NCBI RefSeq assembly: GCF_009834365.1
Contig: NZ_CP041348.1
Location: 2,579,001-2,643,000, forward strand
Length of the DNA: 64,000 nucleotides
Direction of reading: 5' to 3'
Origin: Komagataeibacter xylinus
GTDB taxonomy: Bacteria > Pseudomonadota > Alphaproteobacteria > Acetobacterales > Acetobacteraceae
In this document: in pieces, positions 56,882-64,000 of the stretch
Layout: the number at the start of each line of letters is the position of its first letter
How positions within the stretch are numbered: the first letter of the stretch is position 1
Position numbers and translations under genes: made by a program
The notes under the pieces: model-generated
Seen by the model: the letters and a program-made list of their open reading frames with translations, nothing else
Told to the model about the DNA's origin: nothing
Database searches by the model: none

Positions 56882-56912
56882 TTGAGAATTATTTGTAACT
56901 TTACAATATTCT
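56882..56912. promoter_or_regulatory. ICE-like and nested dyads upstream of mbfA
   Basis: TTGAGAA-TTA-TTTGTAA (56882-56898) matches 10 of 14 fixed positions of the iron control element bound by Irr. It overlaps the perfect palindrome TTGTAA-CT-TTACAA (56893-56906), which is flanked by AGAAT (56885-56889) and ATTCT (56908-56912). The region is AT-rich in a GC-rich genome and lies 35-65 bases before mbfA. Irr or Fur-type binding is an inference. Confidence 0.45.
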
Positions 56913-56947
56913 TGAGCGATTAAGAGAATTTATGCATAGACTGGGTA

Positions 56948-57904
56948 ATGCGTAAATTCTCTTCCCTGTCCGATCAGGAAATCCTCGCGCTTGCCATCTC
57001 CAACGAGGAGGAAGACGGGCGCATCTACTCCGATTTTGCCTACACCCTGCGCGAGAAATATCCTGACACGTCCAAGATCTTTACCGACATGTCGATGGAG
57101 GAAGACGAGCACCGCCGCGACCTGATTGACCTGTATGTCAGCCGTTTCGGCCCGCATATTCCGCTGATCCGCAGGACCGATATTGCCGATTTCATGGTGC
57201 GCAAGCCCGCCTGGCAGGTACAGACGCAGGGCATCGAGGCCGTGCGCGCCCATGCAAGGCAGATGGAGATGGACGCGGCGCGATTCTATCGTCAGGCCGC
57301 CCTGCGCACGACCGATGCCGCAACGCGCAGGCTGCTTGGCGACCTTGCCCATGCCGAGGACCAGCACGAGCAGGCGGCCAACGCCATTACCCTAGACCGC
57401 CTGCCCACCAGCAAGCGCGAAAGCGAGGATGAGGATGCCCGCCGCCGTTTCGTGCTCCAGATCATCCAGCCCGGCCTTGTGGGGTTGATGGATGGTTCGG
57501 TCTCCACGCTTGCGCCGGTCTTTGCCGCAGCCTTTGCCACGCACCAGCCATGGAACGCTTTTCTCGTTGGCATGGCGGCTTCGGTGGGGGCAGGGATTTC
57601 CATGGGGTTTGCCGAGGCCCTGTCCGATGATGGCAAGCTTTCGGGTCGTGGCGCGCCGCTGCTGCGCGGGCTGGTATGCGGGCTCATGACCACGGCGGGC
57701 GGCATCGGGCATACCCTGCCGTTCCTGATTGATGATTTCTCGGCGGCCATGATTGCCGCGATGGTCGTGGTGGTGATCGAACTGTTCGCCATTTCATGGA
57801 TACGCTGGCGCTATCAGGACACGCCGTTTGGCTCGGCCATCGTGCAGATTGTCATTGGCGGGCTGCTGGTGTTCGTGGCGGGCGTGCTGATTGGCAGTTC
57901 GTAG
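56948..57904 (+). CDS. mbfA: Membrane-bound ferritin-like iron exporter MbfA
   Basis: The 318-residue protein joins an N-terminal ferritin-like diiron domain (about 8-140) to a C-terminal VIT1/CCC1-type membrane domain (about 145-318). Iron-binding motifs are NEEEDGRIY (Glu20 and neighbours), MEEDEHRRD (Glu52, His55) and HAEDQHEQ. In Agrobacterium and Bradyrhizobium MbfA exports iron and guards against iron and peroxide stress. The membrane part has five helices, with [18 protein letters not shown] typical of VIT proteins. The start ATG 56948 has only a weak ribosome site. The upstream dyads suggest iron control. Confidence 0.92.
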   Translation: MRKFSSLSDQEILALAISNEEEDGRIYSDFAYTLREKYPDTSKIFTDMSMEEDEHRRDLIDLYVSRFGPHIPLIRRTDIADFMVRKPAWQVQTQGIEAVRAHARQMEMDAARFYRQAALRTTDAATRRLLGDLAHAEDQHEQAANAITLDRLPTSKRESEDEDARRRFVLQIIQPGLVGLMDGSVSTLAPVFAAAFATHQPWNAFLVGMAASVGAGISMGFAEALSDDGKLSGRGAPLLRGLVCGLMTTAGGIGHTLPFLIDDFSAAMIAAMVVVVIELFAISWIRWRYQDTPFGSAIVQIVIGGLLVFVAGVLIGSS

Positions 57905-57987
57905 GCGCGCCGGAGGGGCTGGCTTGATATTGCGGGCATGATGGGGCACGACTGTGCACAGAGTGTCTGCACGGATTGCGCCGCATC

Positions 57988-58629
57988 ATGAAATTTCTTC
58001 CTGTCATTGCCGCCTGTGGCGTTGCCTGCCTGCTGGGCGGCCCTTTTTCTGCGCCTGTTGCCCATGCGCAGGAGCAGATGGCCGTGGGGGCGTCGGACCA
58101 GGACCATGCGCTGCTCGAACGGGTCGAGCATCATCTTGATGCGATCAGCCTGCTCAAGGCGCGTTTCCGCCAGACCGCGCCTGATGGCAAGGTGAGCACC
58201 GGCACGGCGTGGATCGACCGCACGAATCGCCGCATGCGCTTTCAGTATGACCCGCCCAGCCCGCTGCTGCTCGTGGCCAATCATGATCAGGTGGTGTTCA
58301 ACGACAGCCAGCTTGACCAGACCACAACCATGCCGATGGAAAAAACCCCGCTTGGTCTGCTGCTGCGCCCGCATCTGCAACTCTCGGGTGATGTCACGGT
58401 CACTGGCCTGTCGCATGATGGCAATGAACTCGACATTACCGTGGTGCGCACCGACACGCCGGGCGATGGCAGCATGACCCTGCTGTTTCATGACAATCCG
58501 CTGCGGCTGCGCGGCTGGATCATTCAGGATGCCCAGCAGGAAACCACCCGCGTCGATCTGCTCGATGCCACCACCGGCGGCCCGATGCCTGCAGATTCGC
58601 TGTTCAATACCGATATCGGGGCGCAGTAA
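57988..58629 (+). CDS. lolA: Outer-membrane lipoprotein carrier protein LolA
   Basis: LolA carries lipoproteins across the periplasm from the LolCDE complex to the outer membrane. The 213-residue product has a signal peptide (cleavage near VAHA-QEQ) and the LolA features LKARFRQTAPDGKVSTGTAW and the C-terminal LRGWIIQDAQQETTRVDL. It lacks LolB here, as in most alphaproteobacteria. ATG 57988 follows a TTG in frame at 57976; I prefer ATG because it opens the signal peptide. It lies between mbfA and the convergent rsmI gene. Confidence 0.9.
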   Translation: MKFLPVIAACGVACLLGGPFSAPVAHAQEQMAVGASDQDHALLERVEHHLDAISLLKARFRQTAPDGKVSTGTAWIDRTNRRMRFQYDPPSPLLLVANHDQVVFNDSQLDQTTTMPMEKTPLGLLLRPHLQLSGDVTVTGLSHDGNELDITVVRTDTPGDGSMTLLFHDNPLRLRGWIIQDAQQETTRVDLLDATTGGPMPADSLFNTDIGAQ

Positions 58630-58655
58630 CGGGCTGCGTGCAGGCATAGACGCCT

Positions 58656-59648
58656 TTATTTCTTCCCGCGCGCCAGTTCCAGCGCGCGGGCATAGACCGT
58701 GCGGCGGGGCAGGCTGGTAATGCCGGCCACAAGGGCTGCCGCATCCTTGACCGAAAGTGTCTGCAGGGCCGCATGCAACTGGGTGTCGAGATCGGTTGCC
58801 GTGCTGTCTTCGCGCAGCGGCGGCCCAAGCACCACTGTAATCTCGCCGCGTGCCGGATGTTCGCTGTAATGGGCGGCGAGTTCCGCCACCGTGCCACGGC
58901 GCACTTCCTCAAAGCGCTTGGTCAGTTCGCGGGCTACGGCGGCAGGCCGTGCTCCGCCCATGACATCGGCCAGGGTTGTCAGCATTTCGGCCAGCCGGTG
59001 CGGGGCTTCATGCCAGATCAGGGTAGCGGACAGGCCCGCGCATTCGGCGGCGTGCAGTTGCGCCAGCACCTCGCGCCGCGCTGCCTCGCGTGGCGGCAGA
59101 AAGCCCGAGAACATGAACGGGTGCGGCGGCAGACCTGACAGTGTCAGTGCCATGACTGCGGCATTCGGTCCCGGCACCGCCGTAACGTGGCCGTCTGCCG
59201 CAACCACCGCGCGCACCAGCCGGTAGCCGGGGTCCGACATCAGCGGCGTGCCCGCATCCGAGATCACGGCGATGCGCTGCCCCGCGCTCAGGGCCTCGAG
59301 CAGGGCGGGGATCTGCCGGTCCTCGTTGTGGTCATGCAGGGGGCGGGTCCGGGTGCGGATGCCGTATTCACGCAGCAGCCGCGCGCTGGTGCGCGTGTCC
59401 TCGCACAGGATCAGGTCGCAGGACTCCAGCGTCTCGACCGCGCGGCGGCTCATGTCGCCGAGGTTGCCTATTGGCGTGGAAACAAGCACAACTTCTCCAC
59501 CCTGATGCACAACCGCAGCGGTTTCATCGGCGTTCCCGTCATGACGGGTGGCGGATTCTCCGCTATGAATATCATCACGGTTTATATCCGCCGGATGTTC
59601 CGGGGCATGTTGAGATTTTGAAGGCGAGGAAGATGAGGCGTCAGACAT
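58656..59648 (-). CDS. rsmI: 16S rRNA C1402 2'-O-methyltransferase
   Basis: RsmI methylates the ribose of C1402 in 16S rRNA. The 330-residue protein has the motifs LVSTPIGNLGD, CEDTRTS, VISDAGTPLMSDPGYRLV and VPGPNAAVMAL of the SAM-dependent tetrapyrrole-methylase fold. The chosen ATG 59648 gives a 49-residue polar leader before the conserved region and has no clear ribosome site, so a shorter start is possible. The start overlaps the divergent lpoA-like gene head-to-head by 16 bases. Confidence 0.92.
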   Translation of the reverse strand: MSDASSSSPSKSQHAPEHPADINRDDIHSGESATRHDGNADETAAVVHQGGEVVLVSTPIGNLGDMSRRAVETLESCDLILCEDTRTSARLLREYGIRTRTRPLHDHNEDRQIPALLEALSAGQRIAVISDAGTPLMSDPGYRLVRAVVAADGHVTAVPGPNAAVMALTLSGLPPHPFMFSGFLPPREAARREVLAQLHAAECAGLSATLIWHEAPHRLAEMLTTLADVMGGARPAAVARELTKRFEEVRRGTVAELAAHYSEHPARGEITVVLGPPLREDSTATDLDTQLHAALQTLSVKDAAALVAGITSLPRRTVYARALELARGKK

Positions 59649-61000
59649 TCGGAACCCAGATGCAAGGACAGGATGCTGATACTGCCTCTGTGCGCCCTGC
59701 ATGCAAGCGCTTATTGCTGGCAGGGCTGGCGCTGTCGGTGCTGACCGCCTGCGCTGGCGGTGAGGGCGGTGGCCGTCATGCGCCCCATGCCGGGCGCAAC
59801 GTGGGCGTGCTGCTGCCACTGAGTGGCGCGAACGCCCGGCTGGGCCAGGAAATGCTGACCGCCACGCGCATGGCCATGAACACGCCCACGGCCCCGCCAC
59901 TTGACGTGCATGATACCGCCGCCCCCGGCGGTAATGCCGCAGTCGCAGCGCAGGCGGCCATCAAGGCAGGCGATGGGCTGATCCTCGGCCCGCTCACCAT
60001 GGATGAGACAGCGCAGGCAGCTCCTGTTGCCACTGCCGCCGGGGTGCCTGTCCTGGCCTTTACCAGCGACATGTCGGTAGCCCAGCCCGGTGTCTGGACC
60101 CTTGGCATTGCGCCCGAGCAGCAGGTGCGCCGCATGGTGCTCGCCGCCCGCCAGCAGGGGCGGCAGCATTTCGCGGCTTTCCTGCCCGATAACCGGCTCG
60201 GCCATGCGCTTGGGCAGGCATTGCAGCAGGTTTGCGAGGAAAACGGCCTGCAATCGCCGCAGATCATGTTCCATGACAGCACGCAGGAGGCGATTACCGC
60301 CAACCTGAAAACCCTGTCGGCCTATGACACGCGCGCCGCCGCCGTGCCGCAGCCTGATCCCGTGGCCCAGCCGCCGGTTGCCCCGACACCCGAGGCCACA
60401 CCCGATTCAGCGACCATCGACCCAGCCAACCCCGATGGCGCGCCGCAGGCCGCCACGCCAGCGCCTGAGGCCGTCACGGCACCTGCTGCCACGCCAGATT
60501 TTCCCGCTCCACCATTTGACGCGCTGCTTCTGGGCGATACCGGGCTGCAACTGGGCATGATCATCAACGCGCTGGCGCAGGCGCATGTGGACAATACGCA
60601 TGTGCAGATCATGGGGCCGGGATTGTGGGCGGCATTTGCCACCAAGCTTGGCGCGCTGCAGGGCGCGTGGTACGCAGCGCCCGATCCGGCGACACGACAG
60701 GCCTTCGTGCAGCAGTTCATGGCGGCTTACCACCATATGCCAACCCCGCTGGCCGATCTGACCTATGATGCGGCAGCCCTGGTGAAGGCGCTGGACCAGA
60801 ACCGCCCCGCCGGAAGCGCCAATGGCTACTCCGTGCAGGCCCTGACCCGCCCCGATGGGTTTGGCGGGGTGGATGGTGCATTCGGTTTTCTGGAGAATGG
60901 CAAGACGCGGCGCGATCTGGCCGTGTTCCAGATCCTGCCCACCGGTGGCGGCAAGATCGTCATTCCCCCTGCGGGCAGGCTGCGGCGCAGCGCCAACTAG
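59633..61000 (+). CDS. LpoA/LppC-like penicillin-binding protein activator lipoprotein
   Basis: This 455-residue lipoprotein has lipobox LTAC (Cys40) and a periplasmic binding-protein type I fold with NVGVLLPLSGANARLGQEM and a C-terminal RRDLAVFQI region. It resembles the C-terminal part of E. coli LpoA, the outer-membrane activator of PBP1a. A Pro/Ala-rich stretch (about 240-295 of the product) is inserted mid-domain. ATG 59633 follows GAGGAAG. The neighbour rsmI is divergent, as in E. coli where rsmI and lpoA are adjacent. No yraN-like gene follows. Confidence 0.82.
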   Translation: MRRQTFGTQMQGQDADTASVRPACKRLLLAGLALSVLTACAGGEGGGRHAPHAGRNVGVLLPLSGANARLGQEMLTATRMAMNTPTAPPLDVHDTAAPGGNAAVAAQAAIKAGDGLILGPLTMDETAQAAPVATAAGVPVLAFTSDMSVAQPGVWTLGIAPEQQVRRMVLAARQQGRQHFAAFLPDNRLGHALGQALQQVCEENGLQSPQIMFHDSTQEAITANLKTLSAYDTRAAAVPQPDPVAQPPVAPTPEATPDSATIDPANPDGAPQAATPAPEAVTAPAATPDFPAPPFDALLLGDTGLQLGMIINALAQAHVDNTHVQIMGPGLWAAFATKLGALQGAWYAAPDPATRQAFVQQFMAAYHHMPTPLADLTYDAAALVKALDQNRPAGSANGYSVQALTRPDGFGGVDGAFGFLENGKTRRDLAVFQILPTGGGKIVIPPAGRLRRSAN

Positions 61001-61024
61001 GGGCAGTGCAGTAGGGTAATTTAA

Positions 61025-61052
61025 CCGTCGCTGGCCTTTCAGGCAGCGACGG
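61025..61052. terminator. Hairpin between lpoA-like gene and the hypothetical gene
   Basis: CCGTCGCTG (61025-61033) and CAGCGACGG (61044-61052) are perfect complements, and inner CCT/AGG can extend the stem. It lies between converging ends; the right arm covers the last codons of the hypothetical gene. Neither strand has a strong T-run, so termination is plausible but not certain. Confidence 0.5.
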
Positions 61053-61389
61053 TCGCCCCATGCGCCAGCACCGGGCGGATGGCGTGAAGGGCAGCTTCAA
61101 AGCTGCTGTAGGTGGCGAGCTGGCGGTCGCGGATCTGGTCAACAAGCACCCAGCCCATGCCTTCGGGGCGGACCATGTAGGCCGGCTTGGCGTTTTCGCG
61201 CACCCAGACCAGCACATGTTCGATATCGGGTTCGTTTGCATCGTTGTGATCGGAGATATCCGCATCACACAGGCCCATGCACGCGCCAGCTTCAAGCCAG
61301 CGCATCAGGTATTCCCGGTGGCGGGGCAGGAAGCCCTGCCGCAGGGAAACAACATTGGTGGCGGAAGCCTGCCTGGTCATCATGTGCAT
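61039..61389 (-). CDS. Hypothetical protein
   Basis: I do not recognise this 116-residue protein. It has a basic start (MHMMTRQASATNVVSL), a short acidic run (DADISDHNDANEPDIEH) and a C-terminal half with VRENAKPAYMVRPEGMGW and YSSFEAALHAIRPVLA. It has no signal peptide or membrane segment. ATG 61389 has AGAGG upstream; a longer frame to 61524 adds a poor Cys-rich leader. It lies on the same strand as, and 155 bases after, lpxL, but a hairpin cluster at the lpxL end separates them. Confidence 0.55.
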   Translation of the reverse strand: MHMMTRQASATNVVSLRQGFLPRHREYLMRWLEAGACMGLCDADISDHNDANEPDIEHVLVWVRENAKPAYMVRPEGMGWVLVDQIRDRQLATYSSFEAALHAIRPVLAHGATVAA

Positions 61390-61541
61390 TCCGTTGGCCC
61401 TCTGACTGTCTTGGCGTGACAAGATAGGAACAACGCTATTACTGCATGGCAGCTTTGCCAAACTGAATTTCAGACAGAAAGCCGCACAAACAGGCAGAAA
61501 CAACACCCTGTGGCAAAAAAGCAATATTTCGTAGCATAAGT

Positions 61542-61576
61542 GCCTATTTTATAGGCCCTAATTTAGGCATTTGCCT
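61542..61576. repeat. Cluster of GCCTA/TAGGC inverted half-sites at the lpxL end
   Basis: GCCTAT-TTT-ATAGGC (61542-61556) is a perfect hairpin overlapping the lpxL stop, and TAGGC (61564-61568) faces GCCTA (61573-61577) just beside it. On the minus strand a T-run lies further downstream (near 61515), which may make this a terminator for the lipid A operon. It could also be chance in a short coding end. Confidence 0.35.
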
Positions 61577-62485
61577 ATTCCATCGGCGATGAATCCAGAG
61601 CCAGCTCCCCGGCTTCTGCCGTATTGTGCCTTCAATCCAGTCATTCACCTGCTGCGTCAGCGTCATCTGGTCTGCTGTGCGGTTGCCGCTATCGGGCAGG
61701 TCGATGGGGGGGTAGACATGCATGCGCAGCCGCGCCGGACCCAGGCGCTCGATATAGCCGGGTATGACGGAGCAGCGCAGCCTGAGCGCCATGGCGGCCA
61801 TGGCGCCCGCTGTCATGGCGGGCAGGCCGAAAAAGCTGGCAGCGACTCCATCATTCATCTTCTGGTCCACCAGCATGCCCAGATGGCCGCCTTTGAGTAT
61901 GTGCGCCAGAGCATTGCGTGCACCGCGCGCCCCCTTGGCAAACAGCGGTACGGGCTGCCCCATTGCCTCATCGCGCAGATCGCACAGGATGCGATCGACC
62001 AGCGGATTGTTGGGCGCACGGTAAAACGAGGAGAACGGCAGCCCGTATCGCGCCACGGCGGGGGGCAGCATCTCCCAGTTGCCGATATGGCCGGATACGA
62101 AAATGGTCGGGCCGCCCTTCGCCGCCTGCGCAATGAGGTGTTCCTCGCCCACCACATCCCAGCCGGGGGCACCATCAGCCGGGTTACGGGGCAGGGTGGC
62201 AAGGTGGGGGAACTCGCCGGCGTTGCGGCCGATATTGTCCCACATGGCGCGGATGACGGTGTGGCGCATGCTGGCGTCAAGTTCAGGCATGGCCATGCGC
62301 AGGTTGGCATCGGCTATTTTCGATATGGGCAGGTGCGGCCCGATCGTGCGGCACAGCCAGCCGCCAAGGTTGGAGGCCCGCACCGGGCCAAGGCGGCGAA
62401 AGAGGGCCACAAGCCCGCGCACCAGGGCCGCTTCAAGGCGCATCTGCCCTGTGGGCTGTCGTGCTTTGGACTGTTCCGTTTTCAT
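61544..62485 (-). CDS. lpxL: Lipid A acyltransferase LpxL/LpxM family
   Basis: The 313-residue enzyme belongs to the HtrB/MsbB family, which adds secondary acyl chains to Kdo2-lipid IVA. The catalytic HxxxxE is in SGHIGNWEM (His133, Glu138), and AGAMAAMALRLRCSVIPGYIER follows. ATG 62485 overlaps the lpxK stop (ATGA); an ATG at 62506 is also possible and gives seven more residues. It is the last gene of waaA-lpxK-lpxL. Which acyl position it serves cannot be told from the sequence. Confidence 0.88.
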   Translation of the reverse strand: MKTEQSKARQPTGQMRLEAALVRGLVALFRRLGPVRASNLGGWLCRTIGPHLPISKIADANLRMAMPELDASMRHTVIRAMWDNIGRNAGEFPHLATLPRNPADGAPGWDVVGEEHLIAQAAKGGPTIFVSGHIGNWEMLPPAVARYGLPFSSFYRAPNNPLVDRILCDLRDEAMGQPVPLFAKGARGARNALAHILKGGHLGMLVDQKMNDGVAASFFGLPAMTAGAMAAMALRLRCSVIPGYIERLGPARLRMHVYPPIDLPDSGNRTADQMTLTQQVNDWIEGTIRQKPGSWLWIHRRWNRQMPKLGPIK

Positions 62486-63468
62486 CGCTGTGTCGTGCCC
62501 AGCCATAGATCCAGTATCCGTTCAGGCATGGCGGGGTTGGCCCATGCCAGTTGCAGGCCGACCGTGCGCACTTCTGTCCGCATGGCAGCATTGAGGCGCA
62601 CTTCATCCTTCTGTGTTGTAACAAGGCAGGCCCCGGCCTGTACTGCAAGCCCGTGCAGTTCAGCCTGTTCGGCAGCGGTATAGGCATGATGATCGGGAAA
62701 GGCGAGGCAGCTTGCGGGGCGGATGCCGCTTTGCGCCAGACCCTCGAAAAACTTGGCGGGCCGCCCGATTCCTGCAAAGGCGATGATGGGCTGATTGCGC
62801 GGCACCGATTGCGTGTCGGGTTGCAGGGTTGCCGCAAAACAGGGCAGTCCGTCGGGCAGGCTGGCTGCAATGCCCTGCTGGTCATGTCCCATGATCACCA
62901 CCCCCCCGGCACGGGCGAGCCCGGTTGCGACCGGCTCACGCAGCGGGCCTGCGGGCAGCACGCGGCCATTGCCGAAACCGACCGTGCCATCAACCACCAC
63001 CAGCGCCAGATCCTGATGCAGGGTGGGGTTCTGGAACCCGTCATCCATCAGCAGGCAGTCCGCGCCATCCGCCAGGGCGCGGCGTGCCGATATGGACCGG
63101 TCAGCCCCGACATAGCACGATGCGATGCGCGCCAGCAGCAGGGGTTCATCGCCTACGTCCCGCGCGGTGTGATGGTTCGGGTCAACCCGCGTTCCTGCCG
63201 GTGCCCGGCCGCCATATCCGCGGGAGAGAAAAGCGGGTCTGCGCCCCCGGCTTATGGTGCGCCGTGCCAGATCCATCACCAGCGGTGTCTTGCCTGCGCC
63301 ACCCACGCCAATATTGCCACAGCACAGCACCGGCACGGGCGCATGCCATGGCGCACGGCGCAGGCGGCGTGCCGCAGCAGTGGCATAAATATGGGCGAGG
63401 GGGGCCAGCAGGCCTGCCATCAGTCCGGCATCGGTGGCCGGTCGCCACCAGAAGGCGGGTGGCTGCAT
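62482..63468 (-). CDS. lpxK: Tetraacyldisaccharide 4'-kinase
   Basis: LpxK phosphorylates the 4'-position of the lipid A disaccharide, in the inner membrane. The 328-residue protein has an N-terminal membrane-linked helix (about 14-30) and the P-loop GVGGAGKT (54-61), with VVDGTVGFGNGRVLPAGPLRE, seen as FGNGRVLPAGPLRE, further on. The stop overlaps lpxL, and the start overlaps the waaA stop (TGATG), so the three are tightly coupled. Confidence 0.94.
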   Translation of the reverse strand: MQPPAFWWRPATDAGLMAGLLAPLAHIYATAAARRLRRAPWHAPVPVLCCGNIGVGGAGKTPLVMDLARRTISRGRRPAFLSRGYGGRAPAGTRVDPNHHTARDVGDEPLLLARIASCYVGADRSISARRALADGADCLLMDDGFQNPTLHQDLALVVVDGTVGFGNGRVLPAGPLREPVATGLARAGGVVIMGHDQQGIAASLPDGLPCFAATLQPDTQSVPRNQPIIAFAGIGRPAKFFEGLAQSGIRPASCLAFPDHHAYTAAEQAELHGLAVQAGACLVTTQKDEVRLNAAMRTEVRTVGLQLAWANPAMPERILDLWLGTTQR

Positions 63469-64000
63469 CAGTTTTGGCCCAGCGCAAGCAGGGTGCTGGC
63501 GATCTTTCGGGCCAGCGCGGGATCGGGCAGGGCATGCTGCCGGGCGCCTGCGCCTGCCTTGAGGCGGGCTTCAGGGCTCTGGAGCAGCGGGATGAGCCAT
63601 CGGGCGATATCGTGCGGGGTTTCGACAAACTGCACGCTATCCGCTATGCGGGCGTAAGCCTGGCGGAAATTGCCGATCCGTGGCCCGCTGGCGACAGGGC
63701 AGCCGGCACGCGCGGGTTCTAGCGGGTTATGGCCACCACCCGTGCAGCCCGGCAGGCTGTTACCCATCAGCACCGGAGCACCAGAAGCGAAGAAAAGGCC
63801 CATCTCGCCCAGTGTATCACAGATCCATAGCCCGTCCTGCGCGGTGGGAGCCTGACCCAATGCGCGGCGCGGGGTGCCGGGGCTGGCATGGGCTGCGATG
63901 TCCGCGCCGCGTTCAGGGTGGCGGGGTATGAGGAGGGTCAGGGCATCGGGCAGCATTTGTCGCACAAGGGCGCTGGCGGCGATAATGGTGGCGTCTTCTC
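63468..64000 (-). CDS. waaA: 3-deoxy-D-manno-octulosonic acid transferase, C-terminal part
   Basis: The gene runs off the right edge, so only its last 177 codons are visible. WaaA (KdtA) adds Kdo to lipid IVA. The visible part has IPRHPERGADIA, DTLGEMGLFFASGAPVLMGNSL and GGHNPLEPARAGCPVASGP, the GT30 nucleotide-sugar and acceptor motifs. It is the first of waaA-lpxK-lpxL, and the stop overlaps the lpxK start. Confidence 0.92.
   Translation of the reverse strand, partial: EDATIIAASALVRQMLPDALTLLIPRHPERGADIAAHASPGTPRRALGQAPTAQDGLWICDTLGEMGLFFASGAPVLMGNSLPGCTGGGHNPLEPARAGCPVASGPRIGNFRQAYARIADSVQFVETPHDIARWLIPLLQSPEARLKAGAGARQHALPDPALARKIASTLLALGQN

Overview
This window is a stretch of ordinary alphaproteobacterial core chromosome of high G+C content. 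It fits the acetic acid bacteria (Acetobacteraceae), most likely Komagataeibacter or Gluconacetobacter. The pointers are a succinyl-CoA:acetate CoA-transferase of the AarC type (495-residue class, catalytic Glu295), an SMC protein of about 1500 residues, an alphaproteobacterial glutamate-cysteine ligase, an MbfA-type membrane ferritin and a GntP gluconate permease. The genus is an inference; the sequence itself has no rRNA or marker that settles it. I count 59 likely protein genes (two cut by the window ends, one very small and uncertain) and one tRNA. I see no insertion sequence, prophage, CRISPR array, defence island or biosynthetic cluster.

Layout. 1-2.3 kb: the end of a metallophosphoesterase gene, a 528-bp gap, then aarC. 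2.3-11.8 kb, all leftward: smc with a dsbA-like gene, then the RNA-processing run (small ORF)-miaB-phoH-ybeY-corC, joined by overlapping stop/start codons. 12-18.2 kb, rightward: tamA-tamB for outer-membrane assembly. 18.3-22.1 kb: carD and a bestrophin (leftward), frmA-frmB for glutathione-dependent formaldehyde removal (rightward). 22.1-31.7 kb, leftward: yjbQ, trpS, a lipoprotein cytochrome c, an FKBP lipoprotein, argG, rlmN, tlyA, dxs, ispA, xseB, tusA. 31.8-37.0 kb: a ROK sugar kinase, rlmE-ppx/gppA, tRNA-Gln(CTG), an AbrB-type membrane protein and an SDR. 37.1-44 kb, rightward: promoter-rpmI-rplT, pheS-pheT-pstS, lpxB. 43.9-45.4 kb, leftward: a small membrane protein, hisI, ygfZ. 45.5-51.2 kb, rightward: a GT9 glycosyltransferase, yfgM-bamB-der, pncA. 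51.2-57.9 kb: gntP, a dienelactone hydrolase, ubiA, rsmE, gshA, mbfA. 58-64 kb: lolA, the divergent pair rsmI/lpoA-like, a hypothetical gene, and the lipid A operon waaA-lpxK-lpxL.

Functional themes. Envelope building recurs: TamAB, BamB, LolA, LpxB, LpxK, LpxL, WaaA and an LpoA-like lipoprotein. A second theme is RNA maturation and modification: MiaB, YbeY, PhoH, RlmN, TlyA, RlmE, RsmE, RsmI, Der. A third is thiol and redox stress: GshA feeds glutathione to FrmA/FrmB, and MbfA handles iron. Isoprenoid supply (Dxs, IspA) leads to UbiA and ubiquinone.

Regulatory structure. The clearest extras are a family of terminator-like hairpin elements at four gene ends (two single, two double), an AT-rich promoter with nested dyads before mbfA, an inverted repeat inside the putative promoter of the miaB run, and good sigma70-like promoters for rpmI-rplT, tRNA-Gln and frmAB. 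I did not find a convincing new multi-gene system. The best leads are small: an 82-residue membrane protein overlapping lpxB and hisI, a nicotinamidase with an unexplained C-terminal extension, and the mbfA control region.
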